This document shows positions 1 to 5,874 of a stretch of 14,657 nucleotides of DNA, in pieces (within the stretch, counting starts at the first letter, position 1; each line of letters starts with the position of its first letter). The stretch covers positions 1 through 14,657 of the forward strand of contig DPKX01000033.1 of NCBI GenBank assembly GCA_003542295.1. The letters are read 5' to 3'. The stretch is from Candidatus Atribacter hydrocarboniphilus (GTDB lineage Bacteria > Atribacterota > Atribacteria > Atribacterales > Atribacteraceae). The position numbers were made by a program, and so were the translations under genes. The notes under the pieces were generated by a model. The model saw nothing but the letters and a program-made list of their open reading frames with translations, did not search any database and was not told where the DNA came from.

Positions 1-90
1 TGCCTCAATCCAATACACGTAGCGAAATGCTTATATCGCTTCAAAACTGGCAATCATTTTCAATGGGAATATTATCTTTATGGCATTTTT

Positions 91-354
91 TTAAACTTTT
101 CTTCCAGGGTTTTGTAAGGTAGAATATGTTAGGCTGGAAGTTTTGGTCGGAGCTACTTTGAAGGCGTCATTTTCATGCTTTCTGCGCTTCTCATCTTCTT
201 TTTGGATAAGCCTTAAGAAAAATGAGAAGAAACACACTATTGAAACCATAAGCCCAGAAACAAACCCAAACCCATAGGGACGATCTTCCTTGCATCCATA
301 GGGTCTCTTTCCCTTCGGTCGCCCTCCTCTCTTTTGATTTCTTCGGATGAACAT
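91..354 (-). CDS. Small single-pass membrane protein, hypothetical
   Basis: I do not recognise this 87-residue frame. I chose the ATG at 354 because a good Shine-Dalgarno (AGGAAGG, plus-strand 363-369) lies 8 bases upstream; a longer frame to 435 has no such support. The N-terminus is basic (RRNQKRGGRPKGKR) and contains two near-repeats, RPYGCKED and RPYGFGF. One hydrophobic segment of about 20 residues follows (roughly residues 31-51, FVSGLMVSIVCFFSFFLRLI), then a charged stretch (QKEDEKRRKHEND) and a polar tail. The shape is that of a small anchored membrane protein. It reads leftward, against all confident genes here, and lies on the far side of the attC site at 823-947, so it may be integron cassette cargo. 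It could also be a chance frame. Confidence 0.4.
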   Translation of the reverse strand: MFIRRNQKRGGRPKGKRPYGCKEDRPYGFGFVSGLMVSIVCFFSFFLRLIQKEDEKRRKHENDAFKVAPTKTSSLTYSTLQNPGRKV

Positions 355-367
355 CTTAGAGGCCTTC

Positions 368-745
368 CTAGTCAGAAAGCCTGGATAGCATTCTTTCTCC
401 GCTTCCCATGGTGCTGGTATCAACAATATGAACAAGAAACTTCAAAGAGAAAGAAATCGAGAGTACCAAAAGAACGGGAAAGAGACCCCCGCAAACCCCA
501 TTCGGTATACACCGTTCGTCCTCGCGTGCGTCTTTCTTTTGGCACAAGGCGTTCTTCCTTAGTGTGTGCTGTTCTGTAACGCAGCCCCTGATTGCACCTG
601 ATTCTTGCTCGTCTCCGCTGTGTGCTTCTTTTCTTATGGATTCATATTGTAGAACACCCAATTCCTTTGCTGTCTTTCCTACACCAACGCACGCGAGGTT
701 CTTTTCGTAAGCAATCCTAAAAAGAAGAATAGAGGAAAAGAACAT
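368..745 (-). CDS. Doubtful hypothetical ORF with C-terminal hydrophobic segment
   Basis: This is a 125-residue open frame of no recognisable family. It ends 13 bases before the start of the 87-residue membrane-protein frame, and its stop codon abuts that gene's Shine-Dalgarno, as in a compact operon. A hydrophobic stretch near the C-terminus (about residues 86-108, GGLFPVLLVLSISFSLKFLV) could span a membrane. Against it, there is no Shine-Dalgarno before the ATG at 745 and the composition is not clearly protein-like (Cys and Arg scattered through a polar middle). It may be a real cassette gene with a different start, or chance. Confidence 0.2.
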   Translation of the reverse strand: MFFSSILLFRIAYEKNLACVGVGKTAKELGVLQYESIRKEAHSGDEQESGAIRGCVTEQHTLRKNALCQKKDAREDERCIPNGVCGGLFPVLLVLSISFSLKFLVHIVDTSTMGSGERMLSRLSD

Positions 746-822
746 ACATTTTTTAAGAGTCTACGGTGGGTTTCTGGGAATGATACGAATACGAAGTGAG
801 AAAAGAAACGATATATTTCTCA

Positions 823-947
823 GCCTAACACGCACGTTGAGCCGACTCGGCGGCAGGCATGCAGGTTGCTGTTCAGCAAGCAGCAAACCACAGTAGTTTG
901 GCAACCTGCCCGCCATGCTCGCCTCGCGGCTCACGCGCACGTTAGAT
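823..947 (+). mobile_element. Integron attC recombination site (about 125 bp)
   Basis: The ends match the degenerate attC core boxes exactly: GCCTAAC at 823-829 fits R'' (RYYYAAC) and GTTAGAT at 941-947 fits R' (GTTRRRY). Inside them are complementary L boxes, TTGAGCCGA (about 837-845) and CGCGGCTCA, in the same arrangement as the attC sites of aadA cassettes as I remember them. The arms continue pairing inward (GGCG, CATG, GCAGGTTGC), giving a long imperfect hairpin with inner hairpins such as CAAAC/GTTTG. The core sequences fit either orientation. The left R-L spacer is one base longer (8 versus 7), as expected when L'' carries the extra base, which favours the plus orientation with cassette cleavage at 941/942. 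No integrase gene is in the window. Confidence 0.78.
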
Positions 948-1091
948 TGACGCTTCGCGCAGGAAGAAGAAAGGAGAGAAAAAAGTGGAGGATAAAGGCG
1001 CAAAGTGATGTCATACGAAATACCAGCTGATTTAGTGGACAAAAAAGCCGAAAAAGAATAATTGATACTATATTGGTAAAGGATTTTACAG

Positions 1092-1865
1092 ATGGAAAAC
1101 AAAGAACCGTTAATCCACGATTTTGATTTACACTTAATTTGTGATTATTTTGGAAGACTGCAACGACAGGGGCCTGGTAGCCCTGAATCTACTCTTAGGG
1201 CATTAAGTTTTATTGATAATCTCTCAAATGAACTAGAAATCGCCGATCTGGCCTGTGGAACAGGCGGTCAAACTATGACTCTTGCACAACATACAAAAGG
1301 GACTATTACTGGGCTTGATATTTTTCCTGATTTTATTGAAAAATTTAATAGAAACGCTGAAAAGCTCGGTTTGCAGAATAGGGTAAAAGGTATTGTTGGT
1401 TCAATGGATAATTTACCGTTTCAAAATGAAAAATTTGATGTTATATGGTCTGAAGGGGCTATTGCCAATATAGGTTTTGAAAAAGGCTTGAATTATTGGA
1501 AAAGCTTTCTAAAAAAAGACGGCTATATTTCCGTAACATATGAGTCATGGTTTACCGATGAACGACCCACTGAAATTGAAAAGTTTTGGGTTAGTGCTGT
1601 TCCTGAAATAGATACAATAGGGTACAATATTTCAATAATGCAAAAAGCTGGTTATAGTCTTGTTGCCGCATTTACATTGCCTGAAAAATGCTGGACGGAT
1701 ACTTATTTTATTCCGCAGAAAGCAATACAAAAAGCATTTTTGGAAAAAAATGCTGGAAATAAAGCCGCAGAGGCGTTTGTTGAATATATGAAGTATGAAG
1801 CGGAGTTGTATTCAAAATACAAACAGTATTATGGATATGTTTTTTATATTGGAAAAAAAATATAA
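1092..1865 (+). CDS. SAM-dependent class I methyltransferase
   Basis: This 257-residue protein has a Rossmann-type methyltransferase fold. Motif I ([12 protein letters not shown], residues 50-61) binds S-adenosylmethionine, GLDIFPDFI (74-82) contributes the acidic residue D76 that normally contacts the ribose, and GSMDNLPF (103-110) and FDVIWSEGA (115-123) are the later motifs. The N-terminus ([13 protein letters not shown], then QGPGSPE at 26-32) and the C-terminus ([10 protein letters not shown]) closely resemble a family I recall from Bacteroides structural-genomics targets, labelled as UbiE-like small-molecule methyltransferases; the substrate is unknown. The start has AAAGGA (1078-1083) 8 bases upstream. 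Codons are AT-rich (many AAA, AAT, TTT) compared with the operon downstream. It lies 145 bases after an attC site, so it is probably a captured integron cassette gene. I see no clear promoter. Confidence 0.93.
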   Translation: MENKEPLIHDFDLHLICDYFGRLQRQGPGSPESTLRALSFIDNLSNELEIADLACGTGGQTMTLAQHTKGTITGLDIFPDFIEKFNRNAEKLGLQNRVKGIVGSMDNLPFQNEKFDVIWSEGAIANIGFEKGLNYWKSFLKKDGYISVTYESWFTDERPTEIEKFWVSAVPEIDTIGYNISIMQKAGYSLVAAFTLPEKCWTDTYFIPQKAIQKAFLEKNAGNKAAEAFVEYMKYEAELYSKYKQYYGYVFYIGKKI

Positions 1866-1868
1866 AAA

Positions 1869-1926
1869 ATGAAGTACGTCGCCACTTCATATAACGCTTA
1901 AGGGAAAGTTTTTCCGCGGACTGTTA
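1869..1926 (+). repeat. Hairpin and TAAC/GTTA inverted repeat; possible cassette end
   Basis: Right after the methyltransferase stop, ATGAAGT (1869-1875) and ACTTCAT (1884-1890) form a perfect 7-bp stem with an 8-base loop. TATAACGCTTAAGGG follows, then GGAAA-GTT-TTTCC (1903-1915), and GTTA at 1923-1926 mirrors TAAC at 1892-1895. The TATAAC...CTTAAG start resembles the left half of many attC sites, so this could be a shrunken or truncated attC closing the cassette. It is shorter than any functional attC I know and its boxes miss the consensus. No T-run follows, so it is not a standard terminator. Confidence 0.35.
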
Positions 1927-1930
1927 ATTT

Positions 1931-1970
1931 GTCGTTCTCAGGAACGCATTGTGCGACCTAAGAATCTCAT
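1931..1970 (+). repeat. Dispersed hairpin repeat, copy 1
   Basis: This copy reads GTCGTTCTCAGGA, a variable hairpin core (CGCA-ttg-TGCG, 1945-1955), then ACCTAAGAATCTCAT. TTCT (1935-1938) can also pair with AGAA (1961-1964), giving an outer stem around the core. It shares its flanks with the copies at 2014-2055, 4957-5006 and 5017-5056. A similar pattern (CATTCTGAG...AGAATCTC) occurs between genes in many unrelated bacteria as I recall. Confidence 0.75.
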
Positions 1971-2013
1971 CCTTTCCAATTCCACGATTCCTATATTCCA
2001 CAAATTATAAAAG

Positions 2014-2055
2014 ATGAGATCCTCACGCCCTCACAAAGTGAGGGTTCAAGATGAC
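2014..2055 (-). repeat. Dispersed hairpin repeat, copy 2 (inverted)
   Basis: On the minus strand this reads GTCATCTTGAA, a perfect 7-bp hairpin (CCCTCAC-TTT-GTGAGGG, plus-strand 2028-2044), then CGTGAGGATCTCAT. It faces copy 1 across about 43 bases, so the two can pair with each other. The outer stem ATCTT/AGGAT survives through a G.U pair. It lies between the accessory region and plsC and may separate their transcription; no T-run terminator follows. Confidence 0.75.
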
Positions 2056-2132
2056 AGCATTATAGTATTCATGGTAAATGGTATTTACAAGATACTTTTG
2101 ATGGCTAATTCTTTATTTAAAACGAGGGTTTT

Positions 2133-2720
2133 ATGATTTATTACATCAGCAAATACTTAGGTTTGTTTCTTCTCCACCTCTTTTGCCGCTTTCGGGTGAT
2201 TGGCCGGCAAAATTTTCCAAAATCGACTCCCTGTTTAATCGTTTCTAATCACGCTAGCTATTTGGATCCGATTGTTATCGGCTGTGCTTGCCCAAGGCGA
2301 GTCTATTTCGTCGCCAAAGAAGAGCTGTTTCAAAATCCAGTATACCGATTTTTCCTCAATCAGTTAGGAGCCTTTCCTTTACGGAGGGGTGAAGCTGATC
2401 GGAGTGCGGTCAAAAGGATATTTTCACTCTTGGGAGAGAATAAAGTGGTGTGTCTTTTTCCTGAGGGGACGAGAAACCAAGGTGAGGTTGGTGATTTTCG
2501 TTCTGGTGCGATAAAATTATTGATGAAAGCCAAAGCAGATGTAGTCGTAGCTGGGGTGACCGGGACTTTTGAAAGCTATCCCCGCGGTGCAAAGTTTCCC
2601 AAACCTCATCCAATCCAGGTTCATTTTTCTGAACCTCTTTCCCAAAACGGTCTCAATCAGTCTGAATGGGAGGAAAGATTAAAAAGAAAGATGGAGGAAT
2701 TCATTCATGATGACCGGTAA
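2133..2720 (+). CDS. plsC: 1-acyl-sn-glycerol-3-phosphate acyltransferase (PlsC family)
   Basis: This 195-residue membrane-associated enzyme transfers an acyl chain to lysophosphatidic acid to make phosphatidic acid, the second acylation in glycerophospholipid synthesis. The catalytic motif is NHASYLD (39-45, H40-x4-D45). Motif II is GAFPLRR (79-85) and motif III is FPEGTR (109-114), which binds the phosphate of the acceptor. The short hydrophobic N-terminus (residues 1-18) would anchor it to the inner face of the membrane. The length suits the compact PlsC subgroup. GAGGG (2124-2128) precedes the ATG by only 4 bases, so initiation may be modest. It is the first gene of a three-gene unit and overlaps the next gene by 14 bases. 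Paralogues that acylate other lipids share these motifs, so the exact acceptor is inferred. Confidence 0.93.
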   Translation: MIYYISKYLGLFLLHLFCRFRVIGRQNFPKSTPCLIVSNHASYLDPIVIGCACPRRVYFVAKEELFQNPVYRFFLNQLGAFPLRRGEADRSAVKRIFSLLGENKVVCLFPEGTRNQGEVGDFRSGAIKLLMKAKADVVVAGVTGTFESYPRGAKFPKPHPIQVHFSEPLSQNGLNQSEWEERLKRKMEEFIHDDR

Positions 2721-4089
2721 AAAGCTCAATTGGTACCTGACAGGTTTCATCACTTTTTTTATGGTTGTTGTTATCGGTTCTTCGGTTCAAGCTCAAATCG
2801 ATAAAATTGAAATGAGCATAGAAGAAGTTACTGACCAAAAAACCCCCTATTTGAATTATCCAGTTGCTGTTTTGGTACAAGAGGGGAGCGATCTGGTACT
2901 AATTTGCGATTGGGCAAACGACCGTCTAGTTATTACCGATCAAAATGGAAAAACCCAAAAAATTGTACCTGGTTTGGAAGGACCGGTGGGGATGGTTTAT
3001 GATTCGATGAGTAATCGCCTCTATCTTACTGAGCAGAAAGCTAACCGGATTCGAATATTGGATGGTTCTACTTTTGCACCGGTTGGAGAATTTAAAATTC
3101 AGGGAATAACTCTGAATGAACCACGGGGTCTTTGGATGGATGAAGACCGCAAGATTTATCTTGTTGATACTATGAATTCGCGGATTGTGGTTTTTGACCA
3201 AGACGGGAATCTAATTAGGACCATTGGAAAAGAAGGAATGGGAGATGATGAATTCTATTATCCGCGAGGTGTATCAGTTGATTCACAGGGAAGAATCTGG
3301 ATAACTGATACCCTTCATCATACGGTGAAGGTGTTTGATCCAGCAGGAAATTATCTCTTTCGTATAGGAAAAGGTGGTAGCGGACCAGATGAGTTAGATC
3401 GGCCTCGATATGTAATTGTAAAAGATGAAACAGTGATTATTTCTGATTATCGAAATAATCGTTTGAAGATTCATAATATTCAAGGCGAGCTGATTGGTAT
3501 AGTCGATAGAATTGGTGGTGATTATCTCCTCAATCCTGAAGGGCTTTGGATTGATAGGAACGGTTATCTCTGGGTAGCAGACTCCGGTAATAATCGAATT
3601 GTTAAATTGGATATGACTTTTTTAATGAACCGGGAAGCTTATCTGGCATCATTATTGTCCGAAGACAAGATCGATGAATTTTTAAGAGAAGCTGCCTCTC
3701 TTTCTCCGGAAAAAAGACAACTCCCTGAAATAAGCGCCCTGTTTTATACTGCTTACCAGAAAAAAGATGATTTAGAGAATATGATTGTTGAAGCCGAAAA
3801 TCTCTGGATGATAGATGAGGAAAATCGATCAACCTGGTCAGAAGAATTGGGGAAGCTTTACTATCGAAAAGCCACTCTGTCTCGGGCAACACAACCAGCT
3901 TCAGCAATAAAAGCCTTATATCGTAAATCAATACAATATGGTTATAAGAAAGCTTATATCCCCTATGTCTGGACATCATTTTTGATGTTGGGTGGGTCTA
4001 ATTTTTTTCTCATTATTCTTTTAGTTATGCTTTTAGTTTTATTGTTTGTGTTATATAGAATTCGCATAGCTCGTACGAGGAGGTGGTAA
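2707..4089 (+). CDS. Membrane-anchored six-bladed NHL-repeat beta-propeller protein
   Basis: This 460-residue protein starts with a signal peptide (residues 1-29; likely cleavage after VQA, before QID). Six NHL-type blades follow at about 51-82, 93-120, 138-167, 185-214, 232-260 and 276-302, each with the pattern P-x-G-(V/L)...(L/I)-(Y/W)-(L/I/V)-x-(D/E)...N-R-(I/L). A mostly helical segment (about 306-420) comes next. The C-terminus is one membrane span (about 431-450) and a basic tail, RIRIARTRRW. This topology puts the propeller outside the cytoplasm, tethered by its C-terminus. NHL propellers usually serve as binding platforms; no catalytic function can be read here. GGAGG (2693-2697) lies 9 bases before the ATG, inside plsC, and the 14-base overlap suggests coupled translation. 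The ATG at 2710 is an alternative start. Confidence 0.88.
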   Translation: MMTGKKLNWYLTGFITFFMVVVIGSSVQAQIDKIEMSIEEVTDQKTPYLNYPVAVLVQEGSDLVLICDWANDRLVITDQNGKTQKIVPGLEGPVGMVYDSMSNRLYLTEQKANRIRILDGSTFAPVGEFKIQGITLNEPRGLWMDEDRKIYLVDTMNSRIVVFDQDGNLIRTIGKEGMGDDEFYYPRGVSVDSQGRIWITDTLHHTVKVFDPAGNYLFRIGKGGSGPDELDRPRYVIVKDETVIISDYRNNRLKIHNIQGELIGIVDRIGGDYLLNPEGLWIDRNGYLWVADSGNNRIVKLDMTFLMNREAYLASLLSEDKIDEFLREAASLSPEKRQLPEISALFYTAYQKKDDLENMIVEAENLWMIDEENRSTWSEELGKLYYRKATLSRATQPASAIKALYRKSIQYGYKKAYIPYVWTSFLMLGGSNFFLIILLVMLLVLLFVLYRIRIARTRRW

Positions 4090-4093
4090 GAAA

Positions 4094-4933
4094 ATGGAGA
4101 GAGGTCCAGCTGTTGCCGGTTATTTTTATCCAGAGAATAAAAATGAATTAGAGAGTCTCATTCGAAAAGTTTATAAATCAGAAATCGGAGCTTCTGGGAA
4201 AATTGATCAGGAATTCCCCTCCGCGATTAATGGAGTGGTTTGTCCTCATGCAGGGATAATCTTTTCTGGTGCAGTTGCTTCCTGGGCTTATGCTGTTCTT
4301 TCTCGCATCGACCCGATTGATACTTTTATTATCATTGGACCCAACCACCGGGGCTTGGGAAAAAGAGTTTCCCTTAGCTCGGCCGAATCGTGGATCACCC
4401 CACTGGGAAAGGTTGAGGTTGACCAGGAAATGGTGGACTTTTTGGTGTCATCTTCGGGGATTTTTAGCATCGATGATCGTGCCCATCAATATGAGCATTC
4501 ATGTGAGATACACCTTCCCTTTCTTCAACAATTTATTTCCTTTCCTTTTAAAATTTGTCCAATTTCTCTTCTGGATCAGACCTTGGAAACCGCTCAGAAA
4601 ATGAGCCAGGCAATCAATGAGTTTTCACAAAGAAAGAAAATCGTAATAATCGCTAGTACCGATTTTACTCATTATGAATCCGACACAATAGCTCGTGAGA
4701 AAGATTTAATTTGTATTGATTATATTGTTCGTCTTGATGGGGAAGAATTTTTTCACTATATTCATCGGAATCAGGTTTCTATCTGTGGGCCAGGTGGAGT
4801 CAGTACTTTAATTGAGTTTCAAAAAATTCGCCATTCACCCCGAGGCACTCTTCTTTGCTATGCTACCAGTGGTGATATCAACGGCCAGTATGACCAGGTG
4901 GTTGGTTACGCTGCCATAGCCTTTCCTCAATAG
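4094..4933 (+). CDS. amrB: MEMO-like protein, AmmeMemoRadiSam system protein B
   Basis: This 279-residue MEMO family protein is related to class III extradiol-type, non-haem iron dioxygenases. Family landmarks run in order: RGPAVAGYFYP (3-13), CPHAG (50-54), GPNHRG (82-87), YEHSCEIHLPFL (133-144), STDFTHY (188-194) and CGPGG (231-235). By alignment from memory, H52, H85 and C231 correspond to the iron ligands H49, H81 and C244 of human MEMO1, so metal binding appears intact. In many bacteria the family occurs with an AMMECR1 protein and a radical SAM protein; neither is in this window, and the cellular reaction is unsettled. The start is firm: GAGGAGGTG (4077-4085) lies 8 bases before the ATG, inside the end of the NHL gene, and only 4 bases separate the two genes. 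It is the last gene of the operon. Confidence 0.92.
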   Translation: MERGPAVAGYFYPENKNELESLIRKVYKSEIGASGKIDQEFPSAINGVVCPHAGIIFSGAVASWAYAVLSRIDPIDTFIIIGPNHRGLGKRVSLSSAESWITPLGKVEVDQEMVDFLVSSSGIFSIDDRAHQYEHSCEIHLPFLQQFISFPFKICPISLLDQTLETAQKMSQAINEFSQRKKIVIIASTDFTHYESDTIAREKDLICIDYIVRLDGEEFFHYIHRNQVSICGPGGVSTLIEFQKIRHSPRGTLLCYATSGDINGQYDQVVGYAAIAFPQ

Positions 4934-4956
4934 TTGTGGATTTTTTAATTTATTTT

Positions 4957-5006
4957 GTCATTCTGAGGAGTCCGGTGTTTTTGCCGGACAACGTGGCAAT
5001 CTCATT
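4957..5006 (+). repeat. Dispersed hairpin repeat, copy 3
   Basis: GTCATTCTGAGGA is followed by a 6-bp hairpin, GTCCGG (4970-4975) with CCGGAC (4984-4989) around loop TGTTTTTG, then AACGTGGCAATCTCATT. The hairpin bases differ from the other copies but pair perfectly. It lies 60 bases before copy 4 in the same orientation and just after amrB. Confidence 0.75.
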
Positions 5007-5016
5007 AACCCATTTT

Positions 5017-5056
5017 GTCATTCTGAGGAGCGCATTGTGCGACGTGAGAATCTCAT
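5017..5056 (+). repeat. Dispersed hairpin repeat, copy 4
   Basis: GTCATTCTGAGGAG, core hairpin CGCA-ttg-TGCG (5031-5041), then ACGTGAGAATCTCAT. ATTCT (5020-5024) can pair with AGAAT (5048-5052) to close an outer stem. This copy is the closest to what I take as the consensus and is in direct orientation with copy 3 at a spacing of 60 bases. Confidence 0.75.
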
Positions 5057-5109
5057 CTTTTATTCGTATTTCTTTATTCTTTTCTCAGGATATCGAGGAA
5101 AAACCGAAA

Positions 5110-5200
5110 AGCACCCTCCCCGCCAAAAAACGGCACTCCTCCAAAGAGGGGAATTGTTGAATTTATTCCTCCATTGAGGGGGGAGTCAGGGGGGTGTGTT
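5110..5200. repeat. Inverted pair of C/G-rich hairpin repeats
   Basis: The left half has CACCCTCCCC, a small GCC/GGC hairpin, ACTCC, then CCTC-caaa-GAGG (5138-5149) and GGAATT. The right half, read on the minus strand, has CACCCCCCTG, ACTCCCC, a matching hairpin (CCTC-catt-GAGG on plus) and GGAAT. The two halves are inverted copies of one element meeting around 5155-5165. Elements of this type (CACCCC...CTCC...GGGGAATT) are common intergenic repeats in many bacteria as I recall. The open frame crossing it is repeat sequence, not a gene. Confidence 0.65.
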
Positions 5201-5300
5201 TTACTCATTTTTGTTTGTTTGTTTTTTCTTCATTGCTGTATTAACAGAGTAGATGTTCATGCTGTCACGCACTAACAACTGAGAGTGAAAACCTATAATT

Positions 5301-5320
5301 CGACATGTCATGGCATGTCG
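5301..5320. repeat. Palindromic hairpin CGACATG/CATGTCG
   Basis: A perfect 7-bp inverted repeat (5301-5307 and 5314-5320) around loop TCATGG, flanked by ATT and CTACA. It resembles the short GTAG...GACATG palindromes scattered between genes in other genomes. No T-run follows, so it is more likely a mobile repeat than a terminator. Confidence 0.6.
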
Positions 5321-5334
5321 CTACATTAACCGGG

Positions 5335-5362
5335 TTAAAACAATGCCGCAAGCGGGTTTTAA
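5335..5362. repeat. Hairpin TTAAAAC/GTTTTAA with inner CCGC/GCGG stem
   Basis: TTAAAAC (5335-5341) pairs with GTTTTAA (5356-5362), and CCGC (5346-5349) pairs with GCGG (5352-5355) around AA; the only unpaired segment is AATG on the left arm. The 11 base pairs make this one of the most stable short hairpins here. Its function is unknown. Confidence 0.5.
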
Positions 5363-5417
5363 TGATGGGCATTCATGTCAAATTTATGGTATAGATGATG
5401 ATATAAATACTTATTTA

Positions 5418-5452
5418 AAAATCAATCTCCCCCTTTGCTAAAGGGTGATTTT
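5418..5452. repeat. Hairpin repeat of the CCCTTT-gct-AAAGGG type
   Basis: Outer arms AAAATCA (5418-5424) and TGATTTT (5446-5452) enclose CCCTTT (5431-5436), loop GCT and AAAGGG (5440-5445), with a 6-base bulge on the left. This resembles the dispersed AATCCCCCTTT...AAAGGGGGATT family found between genes in many bacteria. The TTTT end gives weak terminator character, but it sits nearly 500 bases after amrB. Confidence 0.55.
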
Positions 5453-5580
5453 AATATATAGGGAATTTGGTTAATCCTCTTCCACCTGGAGAGAGGAAAA
5501 AAGGAAGCCGATTTTATTCATAAAAGGAGACAAAAGGGAGGAGAATTTTAAAAAAAATTAGAAAAATTTGCAAGGGGCTA

Positions 5581-5609
5581 TTGACAGATGAGAAGGAATA
5601 AAATATTAT
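5581..5609 (+). promoter_or_regulatory. Strong sigma-70-type promoter for rpoBC
   Basis: A perfect -35 box, TTGACA (5581-5586), is followed after exactly 17 bases by TATTAT (5604-5609), one mismatch from TATAAT. A-rich sequence just upstream (about 5549-5569) could act as an UP element. Transcription would start near 5616, leaving a leader of about 260 bases before rpoB. This is the best promoter match I saw in the window and explains how rpoBC is transcribed without the usual rplJL promoter. Confidence 0.75.
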
Positions 5610-5615
5610 AGTAAA

Positions 5616-5874
5616 TTGTCGGTTCTTTCATTTTGGAACACTATTGTCTCAGTTCGTTCCGAATTTTCACTGAGTGGGTGTTATTATTATCTTACAAATC
5701 GATGATAAAATCAATCGTTTTGTCCTCTTATTTTTTTTACCTGTGCATTGTGAATTTCATATATTCCACATTTTAAACTTACACCGTTTCGCCACAGTTT
5801 AATGATGATGAAAAACTGATTTAGTTAGGAAAGTAATTTCTTTTTTTTAATTTTCAACAAAGGTGGTGTGCTGG
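5616..5874 (+). promoter_or_regulatory. Long untranslated leader of rpoB with possible stem-loops
   Basis: No coding frame is evident. CTCAG-TTCG (5648-5656) can pair with CGAA (5660-5663) and CTGAG (5670-5674). An alternative pairing, GGAAC (5635-5639) with GTTCC (5656-5660), would exclude it. A weaker stem CGATGAT/ATC-A-ATCG (5700-5717) is followed by a T-rich run ending in eight T (about 5718-5738), loosely like an attenuator. These are eye-found structures in AT-rich DNA; regulation is speculation. Confidence 0.3.
5860..5868 (+). promoter_or_regulatory. Shine-Dalgarno AAGGTGGTG deciding the rpoB start
   Basis: AAGGTGGTG differs by one base from the ideal AAGGAGGTG and ends 6 bases before GTG 5875. 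In-frame GTGs at 5863 and 5866 lie inside this site and so cannot be the start it serves. This makes the product 1,244 residues, beginning [11 protein letters not shown]. Confidence 0.75.

Noticed and set aside
128..134. GTTAGGC matching the attC R' consensus
   Set aside because: No L box or complementary R'' box lies at a plausible distance on either strand; a degenerate 7-mer match is expected by chance.
334..579. 81-residue plus-strand frame
   Set aside because: No Shine-Dalgarno, low-complexity basic composition, and it overlaps the better-supported minus-strand frames.
761..1102. 113-residue minus-strand frame across the attC site
   Set aside because: Most of it is the translated attC hairpin; it also overlaps the start of the methyltransferase gene.
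1869..1890. Stem ATGAAGT/ACTTCAT as a terminator for the methyltransferase
   Set aside because: AT-rich 7-bp stem with no T-run after it; more likely part of the cassette end.
4957..5056. The 60-base-period direct repeat pair as a CRISPR array
   Set aside because: Only two units, internally palindromic with variable cores, and single copies occur elsewhere; no spacer structure and no cas gene.
4936..5160. 74-residue plus-strand open frame after amrB
   Set aside because: It is a translation of the hairpin repeats (the recurring VILRS comes from the repeated arm) and has no ribosome site.
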